Shown here: one piece after another, positions 1-7,238 of the stretch
Position numbering within the stretch: position 1 is the first letter of the stretch
Layout of the letters: each line of letters starts with the position of its first letter
Assembly: GCA_964236535.1 (NCBI GenBank)
Contig: CAXSEF010000070.1
Coordinates: 1-16,948 of the forward strand
DNA length: 16,948 nt
Source of the DNA: CAXSEF01 sp964236535
GTDB taxonomy: Bacteria > Pseudomonadota > Alphaproteobacteria > Acetobacterales > Acetobacteraceae
Direction of reading: 5' to 3'
Notes under the pieces: model-generated
Databases searched by the model: none
What the model saw: the letters and a program-made list of their open reading frames with translations, nothing else
Told to the model about the DNA's origin: nothing
Position numbers and translations under genes: made by a program

Positions 1-26
1 TCCCGTTGAGTGGCTTGTCGGGTAGT

Positions 27-202
27 CCGGAAGTGCCCTCAAGACCTCATCGGCCACTTACTTGGCAGTCGGAAAACAGGTGTTTTCCGCGGGCCTGAGC
101 GGAGCCGCCGTAAACGGGCACTTCGGCGTCTGAAATATGCACGACAAACCATGTCGGAATGGGTTAGTGTGCGAGAACTTCTTTGATGAGGTTTTCCGCA
201 CA
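27..202. promoter_or_regulatory. Candidate res site upstream of resolvase
   Basis: The region before the resolvase start is rich in dyads. A perfect 9-bp inverted repeat with a GG centre lies at 70-89 (arms CGGAAAACA and TGTTTTCCG). A wider repeat pairs GAAGTGCCC (30-38) with GGGCACTTC (116-124). An imperfect repeat, TGTGCG at 168-173 and CGCACA at 197-202, ends at the start codon. At about 127, CGTCTGAAATAT resembles the half-site of Tn3-type res subsite I. Serine resolvases of this family bind two or three such subsites next to tnpR, where they recombine cointegrates and repress their own gene. Assigning subsites I to III is inference; the dyads themselves are visible. Confidence 0.45.
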
Positions 203-795
203 TGCTGGTCGGCTACATGCGCGTCTCCACCGAGGGCAACCGGCAGGTCATGGATCTGCAACGCGATGCGCTACTCGCGGCAGGCATCGACGAGCGCCAC
301 CTGTTCGAAGATCGGGCCAGCGGCAGCCGTGGCGACCGTGCCGGGTTGGCCAAGGTCTTGGCCTTCATCCGGGCAGGTGACTGCTTGGTAGTCTGGAAGC
401 TCGACCGGCTCGGCCGCTCGTTGCCGCATCTGCTGACCACGGTCACTGACCTCAAGGCACGCGGCATCGCGTTCCGCAGCCTGACCGAACAGATGGACAC
501 CACGACCGCGCAGGGGGAGCTGGTGTTCCACATCTTCGGCGCGCTCGCCCAGTTCGAGCGGTCGCTGATCCAGGAACGCGTGCAGGCCGGGCTTGCCGCC
601 GCAGCACGCCGTGGTCGCCGGGGCGGCCGCCCCGTGACGATCGGCGCCGAGAAGCTCGGGGCGGTCACGGCCGCCCTGAACGGCGGCGCCACCAAGGCTG
701 CGGTGTGCCGCACCTTCGGCATCAAGCGCAGCACGCTGATCGACTCCCTCGCCCGGATCGGATGGTCTGCCGGCCTCAAGCGACAGGAGGCATGA
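202..795 (+). CDS. tnpR: Serine resolvase/invertase of Tn3-type transposon
   Basis: This 197-aa protein is a small serine recombinase that resolves transposition cointegrates at res. The N-terminal catalytic domain has the nucleophile Ser9 in YMRVSTEGN and the DRLGRS arginine motif at about residues 69-74. The ALAQFERSLIQERV segment (about 115-128) is the start of the long dimerisation helix. The GRRGGRP linker leads into a C-terminal helix-turn-helix around residues 155-185. Length and motifs are normal, so the gene appears intact. GAGG at 188-191 is a plausible ribosome binding site for ATG 202. It is followed directly by a broken Tn3-family transposase in the same direction, and dyads upstream look like its res site. 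The Tn3 subfamily cannot be fixed from the sequence alone. Confidence 0.93.
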   Translation: MLVGYMRVSTEGNRQVMDLQRDALLAAGIDERHLFEDRASGSRGDRAGLAKVLAFIRAGDCLVVWKLDRLGRSLPHLLTTVTDLKARGIAFRSLTEQMDTTTAQGELVFHIFGALAQFERSLIQERVQAGLAAAARRGRRGGRPVTIGAEKLGAVTAALNGGATKAAVCRTFGIKRSTLIDSLARIGWSAGLKRQEA

Positions 796-1403
796 GTGGG
801 CGCGACGGCAGCAATTGAATGAACACCAGCTTGCGGAGCTGTTTGACCCGCCAGTCGAACAACGCGAGCTGGTACGCCACTACACCCTGTCATCCGAGGA
901 TTTGGCGGCGGCCCAGCACTGCCGTGGCGACCACAACCGGCTCGGCTATGCTCTGCTACCTGCGCCACCCCGGCCGCGCGTTGCGGGCCGGTGAGCGCCC
1001 ACCTTCTGCCATGGTGGAGTTCGTGGCTGACCAAATCGGCGTGACACCGGGTGCAATCGACGAATACGTCGCAGCCGAACGGAGCCGGCAGCGCCACGCC
1101 GTCGAATGTCAGGACTACCTCGGCCTGCGCCCGTTTGGCCGCCGTGCCTGCGCCGAACTATTGGACACCCTGCTCCCGCAAGCCATCGAGACCGACAAGC
1201 TGGCCGTCCTGGCCTGGCTGGTGATGCTGACCTGCCGAGATCGCCGCATCGTGGTACCCTCGCCCGCGGCGCTTGAACGGCTGTGCTCTGACCTGCGTCA
1301 CCAGGCGCGTCGCGAAGTGCATCGTCGCCTGACCCACGGCCTGTCCGCCGAGCAGCGCCGTGGCCTGGACGCCTTGGTGCAACGCCGAGAGAACACCGGA
1401 CAG
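791..1403 (+). pseudogene. tnpA: Tn3-family transposase, 5' fragment (frameshifted, truncated)
   Basis: Residues read from two frames match the N-terminal DUF4158 region of Tn3-family transposases. The first frame (codons in phase with 809) reads QQLNEHQLAELFDPP and continues to GDHNRLGYALL near 955. The second frame continues with CYLRHPGRALRAGERPPS and on to LDALVQRRENTGQ. Comparison with the usual family wording (NRLGYALLLCYLRHPG) suggests about 8 bp are missing near 947-957, probably by slippage in CTG-rich sequence. No ATG is visible in the first frame; the ATG at 792, overlapping the resolvase stop, is out of frame and soon meets TGA. Homology stops at the CAG at 1401-1403. The catalytic DDE domain (over 700 residues) is absent, so this cannot work. 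Confidence 0.85.
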
Positions 1404-1524
1404 AACTGTTGTGGACGGTACTCGCGGCGGTGTAGATATAGAGGTGATCATAGAGGACGACGGGAAGACGATCGTAACAGGACTCCCTACAAACACGACA
1501 CGAAACCCGAAAGGAAGAAAGTAG
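1402..1524 (+). pseudogene. 3' end of polymorphic toxin (EndoU-like tail)
   Basis: An open frame runs in from the transposase junction and ends at TAG 1522-1524. It encodes about 40 residues, with GVDIEVIIEDDGKTIVTGLP followed by TNTTRNPKGRK. The pattern of a beta strand, an acidic turn with DGK, then I-T-x-x-P and a basic end resembles the C-terminal tip of EndoU-type nuclease domains in contact-dependent and MafB/CdiA-like toxins. That is family knowledge plus inference from a short stretch. The catalytic part, the secretion region and any start are missing, so it is a remnant. The next gene, whose GTG overlaps this stop by one base, looks like a MafI-type immunity gene, which supports the toxin reading. 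Confidence 0.45.
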
Positions 1525-1820
1525 TGTCTCTCAACGAAACCGACGCACAAACCATCGAAAATCATCTCAACCAAATCTGTGATTTAGTATTATCAAAAAT
1601 GACTGACCAAGATCGGCTTCAAGTAAGGCGATACATCGCCGCAGGAGAGTATGGTCTGGCTTTGGACGATATGGCCGATATCGTTCTTGAGTCTAAAAAG
1701 ACTGTCGCGCCAGAGTTGCGCAGCCTGTTTTATGCAGTCGCGGCCAAGATGAGAATCGAGCCTGGAGCCGGATGGAGTGGCGTCGACAGCATCTTGAAGC
1801 CAAATCACGCCACATCATAA
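1524..1820 (+). CDS. MafI-like immunity protein (orphan)
   Basis: This 98-aa acidic protein has no signal or membrane segment. Its core, with LSKMTDQDRLQVRRYIAAGE then YGLALDDMADIVLE, matches the helical pattern of small MafI-family immunity proteins (a GEyglALe-like centre). These neutralise toxins with EndoU domains in polymorphic toxin systems. GTG 1524 is chosen because it shares its G with the TAG stop of the toxin remnant and AAGGA lies at 1511-1515. The frame is open upstream into the transposase fragment, but that join is a rearrangement, not a fusion protein. GC is clearly lower than in the neighbours. The toxin partner is reduced to its tail, so this would be an orphan immunity gene. 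The stop lies inside the 55-bp sequence that flanks the gap. Family assignment is moderate. Confidence 0.55.
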   Translation: MSLNETDAQTIENHLNQICDLVLSKMTDQDRLQVRRYIAAGEYGLALDDMADIVLESKKTVAPELRSLFYAVAAKMRIEPGAGWSGVDSILKPNHATS

Positions 1821-2023
1821 TGCCAAAATTCGGATGGAAAGACCTGCCGGAAAACGGGATCGGATTGANNNNNNNNNNNNNNNNNNNNNNNNNNNNNNNN
1901 NNNNNNNNNNNNNNNNNNNNNNNNNNNNNNNNNNNNNNNNNNNNNNNNNNNNNNNNNNNNNNNNNNNNATCATAATGCCAAAATTCGGATGGAAAGACCT
2001 GCCGGAAAACGGGATCGGATTGA
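1814..2023. other. Assembly gap: 100 Ns between identical 55-bp ends
   Basis: The Ns at 1869-1968 number exactly 100. The 55 bases before them (1814-1868) are identical to the 55 bases after them (1969-2023). This is what results when contigs sharing a de Bruijn k-mer overlap are scaffolded without merging. The true sequence probably contains this stretch once with no gap, making the local sequence 155 bp shorter. Confidence 0.85.
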
Positions 2024-2704
2024 AGCGAGGACGTCGCTTCAGCGTCCGCTGGCCGACGAAGCCAGGACGCCGGAAGAAGCTCGGGATCTCTACATCCGTG
2101 GCGTTGAAGCCAGGCAACTGGCGCTTGGTCCAGGAGGGTTCGAGGAGTTCGAGGGGCACTTCTGAGGTTTCCTCGAAACCCGGCCCTACATGCGAGCACG
2201 GCATGGGTTGGCGATGAGTCTGCTACAACTCGGCGACGTGGACGCAGCCCTCGAGCATTTCCGGGCCATGCTGAAGCTGAATCCCAACGACAACCAAGGC
2301 ATCCGTTACCTCCTCCTGGCCGGGCTGCTCCGTCGGAATGACCTGCCCGGAGCCAAGGCCCTGCTGGCGGCCTATGGCGAAGAATGGAGCGCGAACTGGC
2401 TCTACACGAGGGCCTTGATCGCTTTCTGCGAAGGCGCGGGGCCAAGCCGGCAACCCTGAAGCTGCTGAACGACGCTCAGTCCTCAAACAAACACGTGCCC
2501 GCCAGCCTTGCCGGGATTGATTCGCCCGTGATCAATGGCAGTGGTTACGTCACCATGAGCGGTCCCGACGAAGCCTCCTGCTACGTGCTCGAAATTGGCA
2601 AAGCGTGGAAAGACACACCCGGCGTCATCGCCTGGCTGCTCGACATGACAGGTCCAGCAACCTCGAAGCGCACACGCCCCAAGACACCCATCGAAAAGGC
2701 TTAA
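1989..2704 (+). pseudogene. TPR-type protein, decayed 3' fragment
   Basis: The frame from ATG 1989 contains LADEARTPEEARDLYIRGVE and then GGFEEFEGHF. It meets TGA at 2163-2165, where the family normally has Trp (GHFWGFLETRPYMRAR). The same frame then continues with ETRPYMRARHGLAMSLLQLG and LKLNPNDNQGIRYLLLAGLL, a tetratricopeptide-like helical pair. Near 2430-2455 the reading shifts to another frame (consistent with a 1-nt deletion), giving ATLKLLNDAQSSNKHVPA and an end at TAA 2704. The N-terminal part found in full-length relatives is missing, as the fragment begins beside the rearranged gap region. Two independent lesions and a lost 5' end make it a pseudogene. Its original role is not known beyond probable protein-protein interaction. 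Confidence 0.75.
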
Positions 2705-2929
2705 TGTGCAGTTCTGAGCGAACGGTGAAGTGATCCCAAATCGACTATGGACTGCCTCGCAAGCATTGTAGAAGCTTCGCCATGGTCCTGCCACCCTGCC
2801 CGTTCACGACCGCCGAGCGCATCCTGATCCGCAATCAACTCATAATCCGCTTCGGCCAGGTACCCCACTTCCAAGATGGCATCTGGCACGGCGGCGACCA
2901 AGTCGGGCAACCGCCGAGCGTAGGACAAG
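2705..2929. other. Intergenic, no recognisable gene
   Basis: These 225 bases separate the TPR pseudogene from the end of the catalase gene. One minus-strand frame is open here (ending at 2701), but it starts inside the catalase gene in another phase and has no recognised match. No terminator-like hairpin with a T-tract was found on either strand. Confidence 0.4.
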
Positions 2930-4012
2930 TCATGCAGGCACCTCGTGGATGTCATGCTGCGTGGCCGCTGTGACACCATTTTCATGCTGCCGGAATGCGG
3001 CAAGCGCTTGGTACACCTGGAGCCGCGCGCGCATGACACTGCCAAGCGGCTGGTGGGCCAGAAGGGTGTTTGCCGGTCGGAACGTCATCTCCTCGTCGAA
3101 GTAGCGCTGGCGTGCTGCGCTGTAGGCATCCTGCGCCGGTAGCCGAAGGATCGCGACCGTCCGGTAAGGGCTTTCCGCGGTCGGCCATTCCACCGACGCA
3201 TCCTCGATTGGCTGGGTGTCGGCATTACTCCAAAGCTGCGCACGAAGCTCGTAGACCGCCTCATGGCTGCTGAAATAGGCCGTTGCGGCATGGCGGAAGC
3301 CGTCCTCATCCTGGTGCGGGTCAAGCTGCCACGTCTTGAGCGCCGCTTGCGCGTCGGACACCGGAAACGCGCCGAGCTTGGCGACATAGTCGCCGAACCG
3401 GATCGGCGCCTGGCTGTAGTAGGGCTCGGCCATCGGATGGCTGAACGGGTGACCAAAGAAATCCGCTTTCGGGCTTTCCGTCCCGAAGGCGTGCAGGAGG
3501 CGGTTAAAGTTGCGCGCTCCTGCCGAAACGGCGCTCTTCACTCCCTCGGGCATCCCCGTCGACTTGCCGATGATCGTCCCGTCGCGCAGGAAGCCTTTTG
3601 CCGTACCCGACGGGAAGGTCGGGCCGCTGGCGAAGACGAAGTCCTGCGTGTCGGCGTTGTGTCCATCCAGCTTCTCGCCCGCGACATCGTAGACCTTGAT
3701 GGCCATGCCGCGATGCGTGGAAACGCGGTCGCCCAACGTTTCGCCTGGTCCCTGCGCGAAACGGACGGCAACGGGATGGTTGCCGGGCGTGGCGAACAGT
3801 CCTTGAGCGAGCTCGGAGGGAAAGCCTTCTGTAATTTCCAGCGTGCCGGTGACCAGCGCGCTGGACTTGGCGTGGCTCGCGCGCACGGCGTGGTGCTGGC
3901 GCTTCTCAACAGTTTCGCTCTGCTGGGTCATGCCGCGAATGATGCCGTCGATGGTCTCCTGCTCTCGCGGCTCGGGTTGCTCGATCTCGGGACGGTAGCG
4001 AAGAAAGCTCAT
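2930..4012 (-). CDS. Catalase-family haem protein
   Basis: This 360-aa protein belongs to the short catalase-like family (about 300-370 residues; true catalases are about 480 or more). Such proteins are haem peroxidases or catalases that use H2O2 or organic peroxides. The distal histidine is probably His47 in VRASHAKSS, matching the catalase R-x-x-H-A-K pattern. HPVAVRFAQGPGE and RGMAIKVYDV are core beta-barrel pieces. The C-terminal RARLQVYQALAAFR segment (Tyr about 334) fits the proximal haem-ligand helix. Start ATG 4012 is preceded by GAGG on the minus strand; an upstream in-frame ATG at 4087 would run into the preceding gene. It is last in the seven-gene operon, 13 bp after the hydrolase, where it could remove H2O2 from the aldehyde oxidoreductase. 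Whether it is a catalase or a peroxidase is open. Confidence 0.85.
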   Translation of the reverse strand: MSFLRYRPEIEQPEPREQETIDGIIRGMTQQSETVEKRQHHAVRASHAKSSALVTGTLEITEGFPSELAQGLFATPGNHPVAVRFAQGPGETLGDRVSTHRGMAIKVYDVAGEKLDGHNADTQDFVFASGPTFPSGTAKGFLRDGTIIGKSTGMPEGVKSAVSAGARNFNRLLHAFGTESPKADFFGHPFSHPMAEPYYSQAPIRFGDYVAKLGAFPVSDAQAALKTWQLDPHQDEDGFRHAATAYFSSHEAVYELRAQLWSNADTQPIEDASVEWPTAESPYRTVAILRLPAQDAYSAARQRYFDEEMTFRPANTLLAHQPLGSVMRARLQVYQALAAFRQHENGVTAATQHDIHEVPA

Positions 4013-4025
4013 AGGAACCTCGTGA

Positions 4026-4985
4026 TTAGGGACGTGCGCCGGCAAGGAACGCGAGAAGCAGTTCGGCCACCGCGCCGGGCGCTTCACGCTGGGGAAAGTG
4101 GCCCACGCCGGGAAGGCCGACCATTTCGAAAAGGCCGTCGAACTTCGCCGGCACCTCGGCGAAGCTGTCCTGAATCGTCACGCCGTCCACGTCACCTTTG
4201 ATGAACAGCGTCGGCAGCGATAGTCTGGTCGTCGCCTTGATCTTGGTTTCCAGCCACTCGCTGCGTGGATCGGGTGCTGCCACCTCCCAGCGCGAACGGT
4301 AACTGTGCAGGGTGATGTCCACCCAATCAGGGTTGTCGAAGGAGGTCGCGACCTTGCGGAACATCGCCTCGTCGAACCAGCCCGGTGGCGCCCAGTTCTC
4401 CCAGTGGACGTGGGCGAAACCGTGCGGGTCGGCGCACACGGCCTGCGCACCGCGTTCCGTCGCCATGAACCAGTGGTACCAGTACCGCTGCGCCTGCTCG
4501 AACGGCGGCGTCGGCATTCCGCCGAGCCGCGGTGGGGTCGACAGCATGGCGATGCGCTCGATCCGATCGGGCCATCCCACGGCCAGTGCCTCGGCGATGT
4601 TGGAGCCCCAGTCGTGCCCGACTACCATCAGCTTGCCGATGCCGAGCTCGTCGAGCAGCGCGATCATGTCCATGGCGTGGATTCCGGAATTGCCGGTGCG
4701 TGGCGCCTGGGTATCCAGGAACCGCGTGCCGCCAAAACCGCGGAGCATCGGTATGATGACCCGGTAGCCGGCGTTGCCGACTACTGGCGCTACCTGGTCC
4801 CAGGTGGAGGCATCATCGGGCCAGCCATGGAGAAGTAGGGCCGCCTTGTCGGACTCCGTGTTCAGCTGGTTGACCTGGAACGCAAGACCAGCCGCCTGGA
4901 TCACCGGCATGGCAGCAACGACATGCACCGGTCCCGGCGAGCCGTTGCCGAGCCGCTGGCGAGTGCGGACGTCATGCGTGGTCAT
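4026..4985 (-). CDS. Alpha/beta hydrolase, epoxide-hydrolase-like
   Basis: This 319-aa alpha/beta-hydrolase-fold protein has the oxyanion motif HGWPDD (residues 53-58). The nucleophile elbow GHDWGS (123-128) has Asp125 as nucleophile, typical of epoxide hydrolases and haloalkane dehalogenases rather than Ser esterases. An acidic residue in KGDVDGVT (about 265-267) and His296 in GVGHFPQ complete the triad. The aromatic lid RYWYHWF could supply epoxide-binding tyrosine. ATG 4985 overlaps the end of the molybdopterin-subunit gene by 14 bp, suggesting translational coupling; neither it nor the alternative ATG 4910 (294 aa) has a strong ribosome binding site. The family is secure, the substrate unknown. 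Confidence 0.85.
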   Translation of the reverse strand: MTTHDVRTRQRLGNGSPGPVHVVAAMPVIQAAGLAFQVNQLNTESDKAALLLHGWPDDASTWDQVAPVVGNAGYRVIIPMLRGFGGTRFLDTQAPRTGNSGIHAMDMIALLDELGIGKLMVVGHDWGSNIAEALAVGWPDRIERIAMLSTPPRLGGMPTPPFEQAQRYWYHWFMATERGAQAVCADPHGFAHVHWENWAPPGWFDEAMFRKVATSFDNPDWVDITLHSYRSRWEVAAPDPRSEWLETKIKATTRLSLPTLFIKGDVDGVTIQDSFAEVPAKFDGLFEMVGLPGVGHFPQREAPGAVAELLLAFLAGARP

Positions 4986-7227
4986 CCAGCAGCTTGTCGA
5001 TCGTAATTGGCAGGCTGCGAACCCGCTTGCCGGTCGCGTGAAAGATTGCGTTGGCGACCGCACCCGCGGTGCCGACGATTCCAATCTCGCCGAGCCCCTT
5101 CACGCCCAGGGGCGTCACCTCCGGATCCGGCTCGTCCACAAAAATCACCTCGATGTCCTGGATGTCGGCATGGGCGGGGATATGGTACTCGGCGAGGTTG
5201 TGGTTCATGAACCGGCCCAGCCGGTTGTCGAGCATGGTTTCCTCGTGCATCGCCATGCCGATCCCCATCACCACCCCGCCCAGGATCTGGCTGCGGGCCG
5301 TCTTGGGATTGATGATGCGCCCGGCGGCGACGGCGCTCACCACCCGGGTGACGCGCACCACGCCCAGCTCCTCGTCCACCTTCACCTCCACGAACACCGC
5401 GCTGTGAGTGTGGCGGGACTTGCGCATCTGGCTGATCATGCCCGATAGGCCAGCGCTCGCCGTCTCCTCCGCCTCAATGGAGGACAGATCGGCCGCGCGC
5501 ATCGCTTCGGTGATGCCGACGCCGACCGACGGGTCGGCGCGCAGGACGATGCGCCCCCCGGTGAACTCCACCTCGTCGAACGAGGCGTGGCCGAGCGGCT
5601 TGCCCTCGACGCTGGCCGCCGCCTTCAGCAGCTGCCAGCCCACCGCCTGGCAGGCAACCTGGACCGCGGCACCGGCCGATGCGGCGCCCCAGGAGCCGCC
5701 CTCCACCGGGGAGTGCGGCAGGTCGGAATCGCCAAGTCTGGCCGTGATCTGGTCGGGCTGCAGGCCCAGCGTATCGGCCGCGACCAGCGTCATGACCGTG
5801 TAGGTCCCGGTGCCGATGTCGGACGTGGCGGTCGCGACCTCCAGGTGGCCGTTGGCGCTCAGCACAGCGCGCGCGGAGGTCTTGGCGAACATCGCGTCCC
5901 ACATGCCGGTCGCCATGCCCCAGCCCACTAGCTCCGACCCCTCGCGCATGGAGCGCGGCGCCTGGGACCGCCCGGCCCAGCCGAACGCCGCGGCACCGGC
6001 CGCATAGGCCTCGCGCAGCGCCTTGCTGGTGTAGGGCGTACCGTTCATGGCATCGATGTCGGAGTAGTTGATCAGCCGGAACTCCAGCGGATCGACGTGG
6101 GCCGCATACGCCATCTCGTCCATCGCCATCTCGAACAGCGCCATCCCGGTAGCCGCGCCGGGGGCCCGCATGTCGCCGGAGGTGTAGGTGTCGCGCGGTG
6201 CGATGGTGTACTCGCCGCTGGCGTTGGGGCAGTCGTAGCCCATCAGCCCCCAGGTGACGACGTCCTCCATGTTGTTCTCGAACCGGGAGGTCGAGGTGGT
6301 GGCGCTGATCGACATGCCGGTCAGCTTGCCTGCGATGTCGGTGCCGAGCCGGACCGTCTGCACGGCCTGCGGGCGGTGCACGTGGGTGAACATCTGTTGC
6401 CGGGTTAGCACCAGGCGGATCGAGCGCTCCAGCTTCTTGGCCGCCATTACCGCCAGATAGACCTGGTACTGCGGGCGCAGACCCGAGCCGAAGCCGCCGC
6501 CGACATACGGGTTCAGCACGCGCACCTTGTCCTTGGCGAAGCCGAAGATGTTGGCGATATAGGTTTGGACGTTCTGCGAGCCCTGCGTCTTGTCGTGCAC
6601 GGTGATGCGGCCGTCACCCTCCCAGGCCACGGTGGTGGCGTGCATCTCCATCGGGTTGTGGTGCTCGGTGGCCAGCTCGTACTCGGCTGAGATCCCCACC
6701 GGGGCCTCCGCCAGCGCCGTTTCGGCATCGCCGCGGTTCTTGGGCGGGTGGAAGGTTTGGCGCTTCTTCGACGGCATGAACTTCTCGGCCAGTGAGGCCT
6801 CGAAATCGGTGTTGTGCGGCTCGGCCTCGTAAGTGATGGCGATCAGGCTTGCGGCGTAGCGCGCGGCCTCGAACGTTTCGGCCAGCACCACGGCCACCGG
6901 CTGCCCGCTGAACCGGATCTGCGCATCCCCAAGGGCACGGAACGGCGAACCCGGCGGCGCCACCTCGTCCTGGTAGTTGCTGTCGCGCCAGGCGACATGC
7001 GGGCGGTTCCCGTGCGTCAGCACCTCGATCACGCCTGGCACGCTGCGTGCGGCGGCCTCGTCGATGGCGGTGATGCTGCCCTTGGCGATCGTGGCGGAAA
7101 CCACGACGCCGTACACCATGCCCGGCGGGGCGTACTCGGCGGCGTATTTCGCGCGGCCGGTGACCTTGTCCAGGCCATCGACACGGTTGATGGCGCTGCC
7201 GATACCGATCCTTGTGGTGACGTTCAT
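4972..7227 (-). CDS. paoC: Aldehyde oxidoreductase molybdopterin subunit (YagR/PaoC-like)
   Basis: This 751-aa protein matches the large, molybdenum-cofactor subunit of the xanthine-oxidase family and is close in length to E. coli PaoC (about 730). It would bind molybdopterin cytosine dinucleotide and oxidise aldehydes to acids with water. Visible motifs are GRAKYAAEY near the N terminus, VGGGFGSG (about 241-248), DMRAPGAATGM (about 355), and GVKGLGEIGIVG near 706-717, whose Glu is the catalytic base. ATG 7227 has AAGGGG just upstream. The gene follows the FAD subunit by 11 bp and overlaps the hydrolase start. No Tat signal is seen. The gene symbol is by resemblance; substrate range is unknown. 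Confidence 0.92.
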   Translation of the reverse strand: MNVTTRIGIGSAINRVDGLDKVTGRAKYAAEYAPPGMVYGVVVSATIAKGSITAIDEAAARSVPGVIEVLTHGNRPHVAWRDSNYQDEVAPPGSPFRALGDAQIRFSGQPVAVVLAETFEAARYAASLIAITYEAEPHNTDFEASLAEKFMPSKKRQTFHPPKNRGDAETALAEAPVGISAEYELATEHHNPMEMHATTVAWEGDGRITVHDKTQGSQNVQTYIANIFGFAKDKVRVLNPYVGGGFGSGLRPQYQVYLAVMAAKKLERSIRLVLTRQQMFTHVHRPQAVQTVRLGTDIAGKLTGMSISATTSTSRFENNMEDVVTWGLMGYDCPNASGEYTIAPRDTYTSGDMRAPGAATGMALFEMAMDEMAYAAHVDPLEFRLINYSDIDAMNGTPYTSKALREAYAAGAAAFGWAGRSQAPRSMREGSELVGWGMATGMWDAMFAKTSARAVLSANGHLEVATATSDIGTGTYTVMTLVAADTLGLQPDQITARLGDSDLPHSPVEGGSWGAASAGAAVQVACQAVGWQLLKAAASVEGKPLGHASFDEVEFTGGRIVLRADPSVGVGITEAMRAADLSSIEAEETASAGLSGMISQMRKSRHTHSAVFVEVKVDEELGVVRVTRVVSAVAAGRIINPKTARSQILGGVVMGIGMAMHEETMLDNRLGRFMNHNLAEYHIPAHADIQDIEVIFVDEPDPEVTPLGVKGLGEIGIVGTAGAVANAIFHATGKRVRSLPITIDKLLDDHA

Positions 7228-7238
7228 GATGCTGCCCC

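Noticed and set aside
819..1820. Single 333-residue open frame
   Set aside because: It joins a frameshifted Tn3 transposase fragment, an unrelated bridging stretch and an immunity-like gene. The parts belong to different frames or genes, so it is not one protein.
1814..2023. 55-bp direct repeats read as target duplications or tandem repeats
   Set aside because: Same length at both gaps, each around exactly 100 Ns, and merging restores a gene at the second; assembly overlap is the simpler explanation.
1772..2217. Open frames running through the first N block
   Set aside because: They contain unknown residues and exist only because the Ns are translated.
2701..3045. Minus-strand 114-codon open frame downstream of the catalase
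   Set aside because: It begins inside the catalase gene in another phase, has no good start or ribosome binding site, and no recognisable family. Kept only as an intergenic note.
3263..4201. Long plus-strand open frame opposite the catalase and hydrolase
   Set aside because: Antisense shadow of high-GC genes; the protein has no family-like sequence while the minus strand encodes clear motifs.
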